Counted from the stretch's first letter, positions 1 to 13,009 are shown. The stretch is 64,000 nucleotides of DNA from Biscogniauxia marginata (GCA_022695795.1 MU404067.1:248001-312000), one strand, 5' to 3'. The notes: generated from the letters alone by a model not told the origin. Numbers and translations are program-made.

Positions 1-413
1 GTGACGAACCTCCCTGTGTATTCCTAGTCAGCTGACTTCACAGGTGAGTATGTACTAGGTTTTCTTGATTTGAAGGTAACAGTAGGTTGAGATTGGTTTA
101 AGGGTTTACAATGTTATATTCGTTAAAGAGGTTTTAAGGTACTCTTATTATAGTATTAAAGAGTGACTATAGTTTTAGATTAATAGCTAAAAAACGAGAA
201 TAAATGACTAAATATATAAGGAAACCTTAATTTACTTATATTTGTTCTTTTTTTATATAAACTCGTTAAATTAATAAATCGCTTCTTGTTTACCCATAAT
301 TTACTGATTTATCTTGAATTAGTGAATCGACTTTTATTCACCTATGATTCATTGATTCATATTTTGCTTATGTGACTTGCATGTAGAGGGAGGGGAATAT
401 AAGATCCGTAATA
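1..413 (-). repeat. 3' LTR of gypsy element A
   Basis: Matches 7095-7508, 10,754-11,010 and 62,354-62,698. The shared landmark is GACGAACCTCCCT near the low-coordinate end and GATCCGTAA near the other. The first T of the terminal TGTGACG lies outside the window. Being in minus orientation, this end is the 3' LTR of element A. Confidence 0.88.
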
Positions 414-516
414 TTATTCTTCCCCTTCGAGGATCTTTATCCCAAAAATAAAAAGAGGGTTTAAAAAAGTCTTATTTACTGCCTTTTTTAGGTTTCTTAG
501 CTTTATTTCTTTTATT

Positions 517-789
517 ATGTCTCACCGTATAACTAAAACCCGAAAAGAAACTTTTAATACTTCGCGACGTACCGAAAAAATAGTAGAAAATAAAGCTGCT
601 CTTTTAAGATTAATCGCTTTAAACGGGAAAAAAGAAATGGCTTGTTCTTATTATGAAAATTCTGGAAAGGAGTGTGTAGCTTCTAAAGATTCGGACCGCT
701 ACCTGGAGTGTATTTGTTTAAACTGTACTCGTTATGACGTTTTTAGTATTTCGCGTAAAGGTGTAACTAAAATTGCTAAGCAGTTTTAA
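517..789 (+). CDS. Antisense Cys-rich small ORF inside the 3' end of the gypsy element
   Basis: A 90-codon ORF lies between the chromodomain region and the 3' LTR, on the strand opposite to gag-pol. It has a basic N-terminus (residues 1-30), a short helical stretch, then a motif of the form C-S-Y-Y-x5-C-x10-Y-x2-C-x2-C-L-N-C near residues 43-69. Tyrosines at regular positions look like RIP-altered cysteines (TGY to TAY), so the ancestor may have had a zinc-binding-like cluster. The ORF is open here despite heavy RIP around it. A stop-containing homologue sits at the same place in the right-hand copy (62,797-63,057). I do not recognise a characterised function. It could be decayed non-coding sequence that is open by chance. 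Confidence 0.5.
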   Translation: MSHRITKTRKETFNTSRRTEKIVENKAALLRLIALNGKKEMACSYYENSGKECVASKDSDRYLECICLNCTRYDVFSISRKGVTKIAKQF

Positions 790-1264
790 AAGGTTAAGGC
801 GAACCTAAAAAAGGCGAATACCGCAATTAAAGAGGTTATAAGCAAGGTGGTAATAGTTATAAACAAGGCGCGTCGTCTCCGGATATAAAGAAGCTTATAA
901 TCTGGAAAGTTATAAAGAATAATTGCTCGGGGTTTTAATTCTATCGAGAAACTAAAGCGCGTTAAGCGCGAGAAAAAAAAACAAAAACGTCTTGCTAAAG
1001 AATCGCAACGCATAAAAGGATTATAATGTTAACCTAAATCTTTATAAAACTTGTTTATTTTCAAGGCCTACTCTTTTTTCTTCCTTGATTCTCCTTAGTA
1101 GAATTAAAATCTCGATATTTAGGCCTTCTTAGCCGGTCTGGATTTTAGCGGTGGAAATCCTTAATCTTATTTATCAGGTTTTTTAAATACTTAAAAGGTT
1201 TTTAAGTATTTTCCTCAAGTGGATAACCTTTTTATTTAATAAAATATTATAATTAATTATCAAC

Positions 1265-4200
1265 TTTTCTTAAATTTAATATCTTTTCGATTTCATATTT
1301 ATTAAGATTCTTTTTAAATTCTAATTGTTCTTCCGGCGAGGCGTTTTTTAATATTGGTTTTAAGAGCGAAACATAAAATACAAGATATATTTTAAATCCT
1401 TTTAGTAACGAGAGTTTATAATTAACTTTCGAAATAACTTTTTTAATTTTATAAGGTCTTAATTTCTTAAATTCGAGTTTCTCGTTAGGTTGTTTTATTT
1501 TAATTTAAGGCGTTTTTATTATTACGCCTTGTTTTTAGCGGAGCAAATAAACTATATTTCCTCTCTTGAGAATTAGTCCTTTAATTCTCTTTTTATTATA
1601 GTATTCGGTTATTCTTTCTTAAATGAATTATAGTTCTTTTTGTAGTTTTATTTATATTGCCTAGATCTTTTTAGATAATACTTTTACTTAAAAAGCTATT
1701 ATTATGATGCTTAATACTTTTATAAGTTTAAACGGTTTCTTGTAGATTTCTGCTTTTTAGTTATACACCGCTTCGTATAATGATAACTTTATATCTTTAT
1801 TAATTGATGTATTATATACGACTTGGGCCATAAGTAATAATTCTACTTAATTATTTATTTGCCAGTTGATATAACTTTTAAGGTACTATTTAAGTATTTA
1901 GTTAAGCCTTTTTATTTGTTTATTTATTTAAAGATAGTACGTTATAAACAGCTTTTACTTAATCCTTATTCGTTTTATTAAGTTGGTTTAAAACTTTGAC
2001 GTAAATAGTTTGTTTTTGTTTAAAACAATGCGTTTTAGTAGTCCATATTTATTAACATACTTTTTTAAGAAATTAAAAGTTAATTGTTTTATTATGCTTG
2101 ATTCGTTAAATAATAAGAAGTAGACGTATTTCGTGAGTTTATTAACGATTACTTATATGCTGTTATAATGTACTCCTATTATAGGATCTTTTAACTCTAG
2201 GAGTTTCACTACGAAGTCCCATGCAATTATATTTTATGTTTTATTAAGTATTTGAGTTGGTTATAATAGTTTATATGGTTTATATCGTGATGTTTTAGCC
2301 TTATTATAGATATTGTAATTCTTTATAATTCTTTTGATTATTTGTCGTATTTTTGGAAAATCGAATTCCTTTTAAAGTCGTTTCACCGTTTTGAAAATCC
2401 CTTAATAGCCATGTAAAGGATGTTCGTGAAATTCTTTAACGAATTCGTCCTGTATTTATTCTGGTATATATACCTTTTCCTTGTATAAGAGAAGCTCGTC
2501 GCTGGATTCTTATTAAAACTATAATTATTTTTCTTTTTAATTGTAATTTTCCTTAAACCGTTATTTCTAGTTTTCTATATTAATTCGCATATAAATTAAT
2601 ACAACTAATCCGTTATTTTGTTGTTTAAATATCTAGACATCTCTTTTATTAATTTTTAATTCATAATCTCCTTTTTTGCTAAAAAGATCTACTTAAATGT
2701 TTTCTTTTCCCTTAATATACTAGATTCTAAAATTAAATCTAGACAAGAAAATTATTTAACACTCATGTTTCTAGTTAAGCATTTATGTTATTATGAATCG
2801 TATAAGGTTCTTATGGTCTAAATAAATATCGATAGGTTCCTTGGTTCTATTGAGCCATGGTTCCTATTCCTTTAATACTCTAATAACTACTAATAGTTCC
2901 TTATTATAAATTTAATAATTTAATTTAGTACTATATAGTGCTTTAAATAGGTACGCGACTAGATACTATTTCCCATTATTTTTTAGTTGCTTTAAAACTG
3001 CTCTAATGGCGAAATCTAAGGCGTTTGTCCTTAGTCGTTTCTTTTTATTTTCGTTTAGAAATTTACACATAACCTCACTGGTTACGACTTCTTTTAATTA
3101 CTGAAAAGCCCGTCTAGCTTCTTTAATGAAATGGAAAACCTCTCTTGTTTTTACTAAGATAATTAGTTCCATTAATAGTTTAGCGATACGCCCGAAATCT
3201 TTAATGAGTTGTTTAACATAGTTAATAAAGCCAAGAAATATATATACGTTTATGACATTCTTGGGTTTTAGCTAATTCTTGATTACTATTATTTTTCCTT
3301 TTTAAATGCGAATTTCTCCTGGACTTATTATAAACCCTAGATAGTTTAGTTTTTTGACATGCTATTCACTTTTAGTTAAATGAATAAGTAGGTTTACCTT
3401 TTCCAGGGTTTCCAACACCTGCTTTATATGTTCCTTATGTTCCTTTTCGTTTTCTGAGTAAATCAATATATCGTTCAAATAAACGAATATAAATTTATCT
3501 AAAAACTTACGAAGGACTATTATAATTATGTGTTGAAATGTAATAAGTGCGTTAGTAAGTCTAAATGGTATAACCTTATACTTATAATGTCTATATATCG
3601 TTCGAAAGGTTATATATTATTTATATCCCTTAGCTATTTTAATTATATAGTATTTATTGCGAAGGTTTAGTACTATAAAGATTTGGGCCTTATTGATTTA
3701 TCTTTTTATGAGTTTTATTAGTGGTAACGAATACCCGTTTTTCTTGGTTATTTTATTTAGGTGTCGGTAGTTAATTACTTGTCTTTATACTAGGTTTCCT
3801 TCTTTATTGATATGTTGTTTCTCGTTTTTGTCGACTTTGAGTACCATAATTACCGGGTATCCTAACGAGGATTCAAATTCTCGAATATATCCTTTATCGA
3901 GATCCTCCTAAATTCCCTTTTATAGTGCTCTTTGTTTTTCCTAATTTATAAAATATATTAGGAATAATTTTAGCTGTTTTTCTTTTTTGAAGTAAATCTA
4001 GTGGTCCCACTAGCTATGTTTTAGTAATTCTTCCTTTGTTTTATCTTTAAACAATTTATAGAAACGAAGGTACTTACGTAGTACTTTTTTCGTTAGATTT
4101 TTAGGTTTAGTTACTTGAATTATATAAGTGATATGTTTCGTTTTTGTATTTATTTCTCTGAAGTTATTTGCGGTACTCATCTCGTAACCCGTAGCGATTA

Positions 4201-7000
4201 ACTCCTCTCGTTTCTAATCTCAATAAAGCGTATTTATCTTAAAATTTATTTGTAAATTACTTTTTTTAAGTTAATTCATTTCTAAGATCATGTTATAATT
4301 TAATATATATGCAATATTAAGGATGACTTGTTTAAGATGTCCTTAAATAGTTACCGAGAGAGGAATTGTTTTTTTTAGCACTTTACCATTCTTGTAACTA
4401 AATATGTTTCTTTTAAAGTTCCATAACTTATACGGACTTTGTTTATATACCCATGGTATTTTGTTTTCTTAAGCTACCTTTATTAAGATATAGCTTTTAT
4501 TTACTCCTAAATCTATTAAGGCTTTATATTCCCTTTCGTTATACCTGACTCTAGTTATAATAATATTATTAAGTCCCGACTGGACTTTATATAAAGACTT
4601 ATTATTTATGGCTTCTCGCTGCTTTACTAGCGAGAGCCTTTACCGTTTTTTAGTTTTTTATATCCCTTCCCTTTTGGTTTTCTCTTAATTGCTGTAGCCC
4701 GGATGTCCTTCCATTCTTAGGCTTTTATAAAAGCGTGTTTCCAGTAATCATTACTTAGACAGTTTCTTTAATTACCTTTTACACAGTAAGGGGTGAGAGG
4801 TTTATTCTTTATATAGAATTTTACATATTAAAATTTCAATTTTTCTTCGAGGGCCTTTTTATAGCTTAAATCCGTTTTGTTAACTCGGAATTTTTTGAAG
4901 TTCTAGATTATCCTTAAATAAAAGGAGTAATTACTGAGTTTACTTATTAAAGGTATCTCGATGTTTCTCCTTAGGTTTATGTTGATTTCTGGGAACTTTC
5001 CTCCTTTTTTGAGGTATGCTTTAATGATTTGTTTGTAGCCTTGTTTAGTTATATATGTTTTTGCTTATTGCTCTATTAAGTGTTTTCCTATGAAGCCGAA
5101 TAGATTAATGTTATATTTAGTTCGTTTTTCAAGCCATTATAGAAGATGTAGTCCCTTCTATAATTCCCATAATTCTTCCTTAATCTCGTTTTTTTCGAAA
5201 CCTGCTTCAAGTAAGTCGTGTACGTCGCATGGTACCAAGGTATAACACATGTAACCTTTGGTTATTGCTTCGTAGCTTTTTTCGAAGCTTGGATGAAGAT
5301 AATATGCTCTAGGGTAATGTGGCCATTATGGGGTGTTATCGTAGATATACTTATTTTCTTCCGTGTTATTACTCTCTAGTTCTTAAGGATAATAACTAGC
5401 TCCATCCTTAGAACTTTTGTGTACTTAATAGACGTCGTCGGTGTAAAAGCTCTAATATAACGATATATGTTTCCTTAAGTTCTAATAGACATTGTAATTA
5501 TCATTTATATAAAGCCTTTAATTTAGGTTATTATGCTGGCTTTTCCCTTAATAGGGTTTATATTTGTCGTTTTTATAGTGGCTCCAGTGTAGATCACTAT
5601 GGTTTAACTTAATTCCTAAGTCGTATCCTAGCTTATAATTATCGCACATGTATAATAATTCGCTTTCGTTATATCCTTATCTAGCTTGTTTTAGTGTGAA
5701 ATATCCTAAATATAAATGGTCCTCCTTTAGGCATTCTTTACGGTTAACTTGATGAAATTTATAGATTCCTTTTACAAGAGCCTCTTTGATTTTTTCTACT
5801 TTAATGGTACCGATAATAAATACTTGGTTTATTTCTTTATTGTTTTCGAATTAAACCCTTATTTCGACGACTCTTTTCTTAGGTTAAGGAATCCCTTTTA
5901 TTCTTAGTTTCTATTTCTTAAAACTTCGGCACTTGTTCTTATAATGTCCCTTTTTTTTATAATTAAAATATTTAATGGTTGATTTATCTCGTTTCTTTCG
6001 TTCTTTTTGAACAACGTTAATTTTAATGAGATTTAACTTTGTTCCCATGCCTTTTTTGGTTTCGGCACTACTTTTGTGATTTCCTCCCTTAAACTAGTCA
6101 CTACTTCTTCGTTATATCGTCTTTTTTTTTTCAAGGTACCGTTCGAAGTTCTCGTTATTAATGGCAATTACTATTATAACGTAGTCATTGAACTTCTCTA
6201 GGTTCTTTTCTTTATACAGGTTTATTTTATACAATTTATTCTTTATATAGTCCTTTAACCCTTAATAAAACAAATAGTATAGGCTTTTGATAAGTAATTA
6301 TGACTGGTTTACGAGTTTTTTAAACTTAACAACGTAGTTTAAAGCCTTTTTGTTTTGTTATAGTTTATAAAGTCGGGCTTCGGCTTATTACTTAAGGATT
6401 AAATTGCCGAACATAGACTTAAATTGTTTTTCAAATTCTTTATAATTTTTGAAGACTTTCTTCGTGTCTTTTTGGGCGTTTAGTCCGTTCTCTAGATGAT
6501 TCTTTAATACTGGTTGAAACCAGGTTAAGGCGGTTCTAATAAAGAGCTGGAATACCGTGAGAACCTTTTGTTCCTCAATAGTAATCGTTTTATAATAGAA
6601 CCGTAAATAAGTTCCAACCTAAATCAGAAATTCTTTTAAATTACTTAACCCATTATATTTACTAGGTGTAATTAGTTTAAAACCCTTTATATCGGGGGTT
6701 ATTATATTGTCGTTATCGTCCGAGTTATTAGGGTCGCTATCGTTTAAGGGTGGTTAAGGTTATCTTGCTTATTTGTCTTTTTCCTTAGGCATTTCTTCCT
6801 CCTCCTTTTCTTCTTTTTTAAATGCTTTTTCTTGTTGATCTTCCGAAATGTCCTCCTATGACTCTTCTTTAGCTACAATTATAATAGACTTTTATGTTGG
6901 TTTCTCTAAACTTTTTAGTTATATCGTAAAAGGATTTAAAGTTTTCGTTTAAGAGCTTATTAACTATTATTTTTTTACTTGTTTCTTTTCTTGTTACTCT
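1265..7000 (-). pseudogene. Degenerate gag-pol of gypsy element A
   Basis: Conceptual minus-strand translation shows the domains in order. A CCHC knuckle lies near 5925-5973 as Y-x2-Y-x4-H-x4-C, the first two cysteines altered to Tyr. Reverse transcriptase lies around 3300-3870, with a Y-R-x-L-N-K-I-T-K-K-N block near 3770 and the catalytic Y-x-D-D reading Y-L-N-D near 3455-3490. An integrase core lies around 1900-2160 with V-N-K-L-T-K-Y-V-Y-F, followed by K-L-F-T-S-K-F. A chromodomain-like E-I-E-K-I-L segment lies near 1265-1370. Many TAA/TAG stops interrupt all of it. The D-to-N change in the RT motif and the C-to-Y changes are G-to-A transitions, typical of RIP. Boundaries are approximate. 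Confidence 0.85.
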
Positions 7001-7094
7001 TTAGTCTTAAAGGGCATGCTTATCCTGGGACTGTTTCGATTAAAAGTCCCTCCTCTTGAACTAATATCAAGCACTAATTAAGGAGCTATCAAAA

Positions 7095-7508
7095 TGTAAC
7101 GAACCTCCCTATATATTCCTAGTTAGCTGACTTCATAAATGAGTACGTATTGGGTTTTCTTAATTTAAAAGTAATAATAAGTTAAGATTGGTTTAAGGGT
7201 TCACAATGTTATATTCGTTAAAGAGGTTTTAAGGTATTCTTATTATAGTATTAAAGAGTAATTATAGTTTTAAATTGATAGTTAAAGAACGAGAATAAAT
7301 AACTAGATATATAAGGAAACCCCAATTTACTTATACTTGTTCTTCCTTCATATAAACTCGTTAAATTAGTGAATCGCTTTTTGTTTACCCATGATTCACT
7401 GATTCACCTTGAATTAATGAATTAACTCTTATTCACCCATGATTCACTGATTCATATTTTGCTCACGTGACTTGTACGCAGAGGGGGGGGAACACGAGAT
7501 CCGTAACA
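7095..7508 (-). repeat. Complete shared LTR between gypsy copies A and B
   Basis: This 414-bp LTR begins TGTAACGAACC and ends GATCCGTAACA. It keeps TG...CA ends and is less altered than its relatives. It is the 5' LTR of element A and also the junction to truncated copy B, giving LTR-internal-LTR-internal-LTR with three LTRs for two internal regions. Confidence 0.9.
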
Positions 7509-10500
7509 AACTCTAATTCTTAAATATATTCTTTATTAAAATTCTTTTAAATTCCTTTTTATAATGCTTTTTATTTTTCCTAATTTATAAGATATATTAA
7601 AAATAGTTTTAATTACTTTTCTTCTTTAAAATGAATTTAATAATTTTATTAGTTATATTTTAATAATTCTTCTTTTGTTTTATCTTTAAATAATTTATAA
7701 AAACGGAGGTACTCGCGTGGTACTCTTTTCGTTAGATTTTTAAGCTTGGTTACTTAAATTATATAAGCGATATATTTCGTTTTTACATTCGTTTCTCTAA
7801 AGTTACTTGCGGTACTTATCTCGTAATTTGTAATGATTAATTCTTCTTATTTCTAATTTTAATAAAGCGTGTTTATCTCGAAATTTATTTATAAATTACT
7901 TTTTTTAAGTTAATTCATTTTTAGTATTATGTCGTAACTTAATATATATGTAATATTAAAAATGACTTACTCGGGATATCTTTAAATGGTTATTAAGAAA
8001 GGAATTATCTCTTTTAACACTTTACTATTCTCGTAATTAAACATATATCTTTCGAAGTTTCGTAATTAATATAAATTTTATTTATATATTTATAATATTT
8101 TGTTTTTTTAAGCTATCTTAGTTAAGATATAATTTCTATTTGCTTTTAAGTTTATAAAGGCTTTATACTCCCTTTTATTATACTTAACTCTAGTTATAAT
8201 AGTATTATCAAGTCTCGATTAAACTTTATATAAAGACTTATTATTTATGGCTTCTCGCTACCTTATTAGCGAGAGCCCTTACCGTTTTTTGGTTTTTCAC
8301 GTCCTTTCTTTTTTAGGTTTTTTTAAGTTATTATAACCCGGATATCCTTCTATTTTTAAGCTTTCATAAAAACGTATTTCTAGTAATCATTATTTAAATA
8401 ATTTCTTTAATTATTTTTCACGTAATAAGGAGTAAAAGGTTTATTTTTATATAAAACCTTATATATTAAAACTTTAATTCTTTTTAAGGGCCTTTTTATA
8501 ATTTAAATTTGTTTTTTTATTAACTCGAAATTTCTTAAGGTTTTAAATTATTTTCAAATAAAGTATATAATTCTTAAGTTTATTTATTAAGAGTAATTTA
8601 ATATTTTTTTATAAATTTATATTAATTTTTAAAAACTTTCCTTTTTTTTTGAGGTATGCCTTAATAATTCGTTTATAACTTAGTTTAATCGCACGTATTT
8701 TTACTTATTATTTTATTAAATACTTTTTTATTAAACCGAATAAACTAGTGTTATACTTAACTCGTTTTTCGAGTTATTATAAAAAATGTAGTCCTTTTTA
8801 TAATTCTTATAATTCGTCCTTAACTTCGTTTTTTTCGAAACCCGCTTCAAGCAAGTCGTGTACGTCGCATAATATTAAAATATAACATATATAACCTTTA
8901 ATAATTACTTCGTTACTTCTTTCGGAACTTAAATAAAAATAACATGCTTTAAAATAATGTGGCCATCGTGGAACGTTATTGTAAATACATTTATTTTCTT
9001 TCGTGTTATTACTTTCTAGTTTTTAAAGATAGTAACCGGCTTTATCCTTAAAACTTTTATGTATTTAATAAGCGTTATTAATATAAAAGCTTTAATATAA
9101 CAATATATATTCCTTTAAGCTTTAATAAACATTACAACTATCATTTATATAAAACCTCTAATTTAAGCTATTATGCTAGCTCTTTCCTTAGTGAGTTTTA
9201 CACTTGTTATCGTTATAATGGCTCTAGTATAACTCATTATAGTTTAACTTAATTCCTAAGTCGTATTTTAGTTTATAATTATTATATTTATATAGTAATT
9301 CGTTTTCGTTATATCCTTATTTAGCTTGTTTTAATATAAGATATTCCAAGTACGAGTAATTATTCTTTAAATAATCTTTATAGTTAACTTAATAATATTT
9401 ATAGATTTCTTTTATAAGGACCTTTTCGTTTTTCTCTACCTTAATAGTGGTAATAATAAACACTTAATTTATCTCTTTATTATTTTCGAAATGAACCCTT
9501 ATTTCGGAGGTTCTTTTCTCGGGTTAGGGAATTCCTCCTGTTTTTAGTTCCTATTTCTTAGGACTTCGACACTCGTTTTTATAATATCCTTTTTTTTTAT
9601 AATTAAAACATTTAATAATTGACTTATTTCGTTTTTTTTGCTCCTTTTAAGTAACGTTAATTTTAATAAGGTTTAACTTAGTTTTAATGCCTTTCCTAGT
9701 TCTAATACCACTTTTATAATTTCCTTTTTTCAATTAATCGCTATTTTTTCGTTATATCGTTTTTTTAAGGTATTGTTCGAAGTTTTTATTATTAATAATT
9801 ATTATTATTATAACGTAATCATTAAACTTTCTTAAATTCCTTTCTTTATATAAGTTTATTTTATATAGCTTATCCTTTATATAATCTTTTAGTCCTTAAT
9901 AAAATAAATAATATAAACTCTTAATAAGTAATTATAACTAGCTTATAAGTTTCTTAAACTTAATAACGTAATTTAAAGCCTTTTTATTTTGTCGTAGTTT
10001 ATAAAATCGAGTTTCGGCTTGTTACTTAAAAATTAAATTACCAAATATAAACCTAAGTTATTTTTCAAACTTTTTATAATTTTTAAAGACCTTTTTCGTG
10101 TCTCTTTAAGCGTTTAATCCGTTTTTTAAATGATTTTTTAACATTAATTAAAACTAGGTTAAAATAGTTTCGACGAGAAGCTAAAATACCGTAAAAACCT
10201 TTTATCCCTTAGTAATAATTATTTTATAATAAAATCGTAAATAGGTTCCGGCTTAAATTAAAAATCCCTTTAAATCGCTCGACTCATTATATTTATTAAG
10301 TATAATTAATTTAAAACCTTTTATATTAAGGGTCGTTATATTATTTTCGTCGTTTAAGTTATTAGGGTCGCTATCGTTTAAAAGTAATTTCGGTTATTTA
10401 TTTCTAAGAGGTAAGGGTTATTTTGCTTATTTATTTTCTTTTTTAAATATTTCTTTTTCCTCCTTTTTTTCTTCCTTAAATGATTTTTCTTGCTGAACTT

Positions 10501-11010
10501 CTAAGGTGTCCTTTTAGGACTCTTTTTTAGCTATAATTATAATTAATTTTTATGTTGGTTCTTTTAAACCTTTTTATTATATCGTAAAAAAATCTAAAGC
10601 TTTCGTTTAAAAGCTTATTAATTATTATTCTTTTACTTATTTCTTTTCTTATTACCCTCTAGTTTTAAGGGGCATGCTTATCTTGGGATTTATTCGACTA
10701 AAAGTCCCTTTTTCCTAAACCAATATTAAGCACTAATTAAGGAGTTATCAAAATATAACGAACCTCCTTATATATATTCCTAGTTAACTAACTTCATAAG
10801 TAAGTACATATTAAGTTTTCTTGATTTAAAGGTAACAATAAATTAAAATTAGTTTAAAAGATTTACTTTGTTTTATTCGTTAAAGAGATTTTAAGGTACT
10901 CTTTTTATAATATCAAAAAGTGATTATAGTTTTAAATTAATAACTAAAGAATGAAAAATTAGATATATAAGAAATCTCATTCTTTTTATACTTATTCTCC
11001 CTAGTACATA
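7509..11010 (-). mobile_element. Internally deleted second gypsy copy (B) with truncated outer LTR
   Basis: The internal sequence 7509-10,753 is colinear with about 3870-7094 of element A, so it holds gag, protease-region and the start of RT. Most of RT plus RNase H, integrase and chromodomain are missing at the junction with the shared LTR. A zinc knuckle is visible near 9550-9610 with the second Cys and the His altered to Tyr. The outer LTR (10,754 to about 11,010) breaks off partway. RIP decay is stronger than in A. The structure fits unequal recombination or insertion of A beside an older copy. Confidence 0.82.
10754..11010 (-). repeat. Truncated LTR of copy B
   Basis: Starts TATAACGAACC (altered from TGTAACGAACC) and follows the LTR consensus for about 255 bp. 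It then loses similarity near TTCTCCCTAGTACATA, where the gene-bearing sequence starts. The right edge is approximate. Confidence 0.75.
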
Positions 11011-12397
11011 TTCTTCCCGTTTGGTATGTTGAATACTTTTAGATCTAAATGAGTCTTAAAACCAACTTAGATTTATTATATTGAGTTTATCCTAGTTAAT
11101 AGACTGACATAGATTTAATATCACGTGACGTTACATAGAATGTGTGTTGTCCCCACAATTTCACACATTCTTGGTCCCTGTTCCGACATCCTTGTTGGGG
11201 CTCCTTTCAACAGAGTCGATTTGTAACAGAACTCTTCCGAGATCTTAGAAAGTCGGAATATACAACACTACATTACCTTCTAGAAAGCAAGGAACTTTTC
11301 TTTCAGTCGGAGCATCACCATGCCGGTGGTAGAGGAGCTATGCACTCCTGGGATCAGTTCTTCAAAGCTATCATTGCACCAAGAAAAGTAGTGTTCGGCG
11401 AGGAAATAAAAAGATCACCCCCAAGGTCCGACGACATCTTAGATATTGAAGAGAAGTCGGCGGGGTGAGGAAAAGATCTTGCAATGTCGCTGCTGGAGCC
11501 CCTTATTATTGGAGAACCGATTTGCCTTCTAGTTCATGTGAATAACGTGCCTTCAAAAAACTCCAGCTTAGAGTACAATTCGATATCCGCACCTTCTTAG
11601 CCATTCTCAAAGTATGCAAGAGAATATACTACACAGTAACAGCAGTCTGGCATGCTGTAGTCGCGCTAGCAAATAGAACCATCCAAGTCTCAGATCCCCA
11701 CGTGTTTCGTCCTGGTACAAAGTTCACTGGGCTTTCGCACTTGGAAGTATTGTACTATCTACAATACCTTGTATCCTAGTTCTTTCAAGCGATTGATTAC
11801 TACCCTTGACCATCATCCAACTAATGGTGGCGGTGGGAAGTACTATTGTACTTGTTTAGTTGTATAATTGTCACAGCCGTTGCTCTGGCGCAGCCAATGC
11901 CCCGTTGCTGTGTGAAGCTATTCGGATGAATACGTTGCCATGGCCTGCGTTGCCACGGCTTAGTTTTAGTACTTAAGAAATGTGTGTAGCTCGCTAGCAG
12001 TGTGAGGAACCTTTCTTTCCTCACGCAAATCTTTTTCATTGTAATACAGAAGCCCTCGTGCCCTGGATCTTATTGCAGACCGTGACAATAGTGTATTCCC
12101 ATCACTTTGTCCGTGCGGCAAAGATGCGATATAGTAATATCAAGTAAGTATACCATCTATAATGTATCGGTTTGGCACCTGCAGAAGGAAAACATGGGCA
12201 ATGTAAATACAAAGACGTCAAACTTCATGTCGTTTTGCATCTTTCTAAACGATATATTGTTTCCACTGGAGAGGGCACACCTGTATATAAGGATATGGTT
12301 TGACGGGAATTGTCGAATCTGAAAAATATATAACAAGTATTGTCCACCTTGACACACACACACACACACACAACTAGCTTCAGATTCATCCGACACT
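11011..12397. other. Transition region; no convincing gene
   Basis: Base composition returns to normal here. A 108-codon frame at 11,142-11,468 (+) starts with ATG, but its product resembles nothing I know and the reading does not continue cleanly downstream. I do not call it a gene. The last 400 bp upstream of 12,398 are the presumed promoter of the histidine phosphatase gene and contain the AC repeat. Confidence 0.4.
12352..12372. repeat. AC dinucleotide microsatellite
   Basis: About ten and a half AC units lie 26 bp upstream of the ATG at 12,398, in the likely 5' leader or core promoter of the histidine phosphatase gene. Confidence 0.95.
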
Positions 12398-13009
12398 ATG
12401 GTACCAACAATTGATATCGTGCGCCACGCCGAAGCTCGGCACAATGTTGAGGGCAATTATCTTCGTGATCCCGAACTAACGGCCCAAGGCATCCAGCAAT
12501 GCAGTATCCTTTGCAATACATACCCTTACATGCAAAAAGTCACTCATATCGTATCATCGCCCCTGAGACGAGCCATTCAAACCACGCTGCTTTGTTTTGG
12601 ACCTGTTTCTGCCAAGATCGTTCTCCTCCCTGAGCTGCAAGAGACAACTGCTCGACCCAGCGACACAGGATCCCCGCGCCAGAGGCTGCAAGAAGAATTC
12701 GGCAATCGGATCGATACAAGCTGCCTCCTTACCGATGACTGGTACCTGAAAGATGCTAGCACTATCTTTGCGTCGGACCCGAAGAAAGTCAAGGAAAGTG
12801 CCCGTCTCGCACGAGTGTGGCTTCGAGAAATAGTACGCAAGGCTGGCCCGGACGATCATATTGTCGTCGTGACGCACAGTGGATTCGTCGGAAGCCTAAT
12901 CAGTGGTCCCGAAGTTAAGTTTGGTAACGCTGAGTTCAGGTCCTGCGAGTTTGCCGAACTAGACGGCAAAGACAATGAGGCCATTCTAGTCGAGAAAAAG
13001 GTTGAATAA
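12398..13009 (+). CDS. Histidine phosphatase (phosphoglycerate-mutase-like) family protein
   Basis: A 203-residue intronless protein. The signature R-H-A-E is at residues 9-12, with H10 the expected phospho-acceptor. S-S-P-L-R-R-A follows at 53-59, giving a phosphate-binding Arg, and V-V-T-H-S-G-F at 157-163 gives the second catalytic His (H160). The order and about 200-residue length suit the small fungal members of this superfamily, which dephosphorylate small molecules or proteins; the substrate cannot be read from the sequence. No signal peptide is visible, so it is probably cytosolic. It lies at the left edge of the island and diverges in role from the cluster genes. It may simply be a flanking housekeeping-type gene. 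The start is the first ATG after the AC repeat. Confidence 0.9.
   Translation: MVPTIDIVRHAEARHNVEGNYLRDPELTAQGIQQCSILCNTYPYMQKVTHIVSSPLRRAIQTTLLCFGPVSAKIVLLPELQETTARPSDTGSPRQRLQEEFGNRIDTSCLLTDDWYLKDASTIFASDPKKVKESARLARVWLREIVRKAGPDDHIVVVTHSGFVGSLISGPEVKFGNAEFRSCEFAELDGKDNEAILVEKKVE

Larger units (their letters stand above)
1..7508 (-). mobile_element. RIP-degraded Ty3/gypsy LTR retrotransposon, LTR to LTR
   Basis: Two about 414-bp direct repeats (1-413 and 7095-7508) bound an AT-rich internal region. Read on the minus strand, the internal order is gag with a CCHC knuckle, reverse transcriptase, integrase and chromodomain, so the 5' LTR is 7095-7508. A purine-rich tract at 414-428 (minus strand) abuts the 3' LTR as a plus-strand primer would. 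LTR ends are TG...CA, one end mutated to TA. LTR differences seen by eye are transitions, as RIP gives. The window starts one base inside the outer LTR. The chromodomain marks it as chromovirus-like. It is not autonomous, because all domains carry stops. Confidence 0.9.

Noticed and set aside
786..1013. 75-codon minus-strand frame in the gypsy element
   Set aside because: Overlaps the antisense ORF area in RIP-altered DNA and shows no retroelement domain; probably chance opening.
11142..11468. 108-codon plus-strand frame beside the left repeat
   Set aside because: No motif, no continuation, and no plausible exon partner; likely chance.
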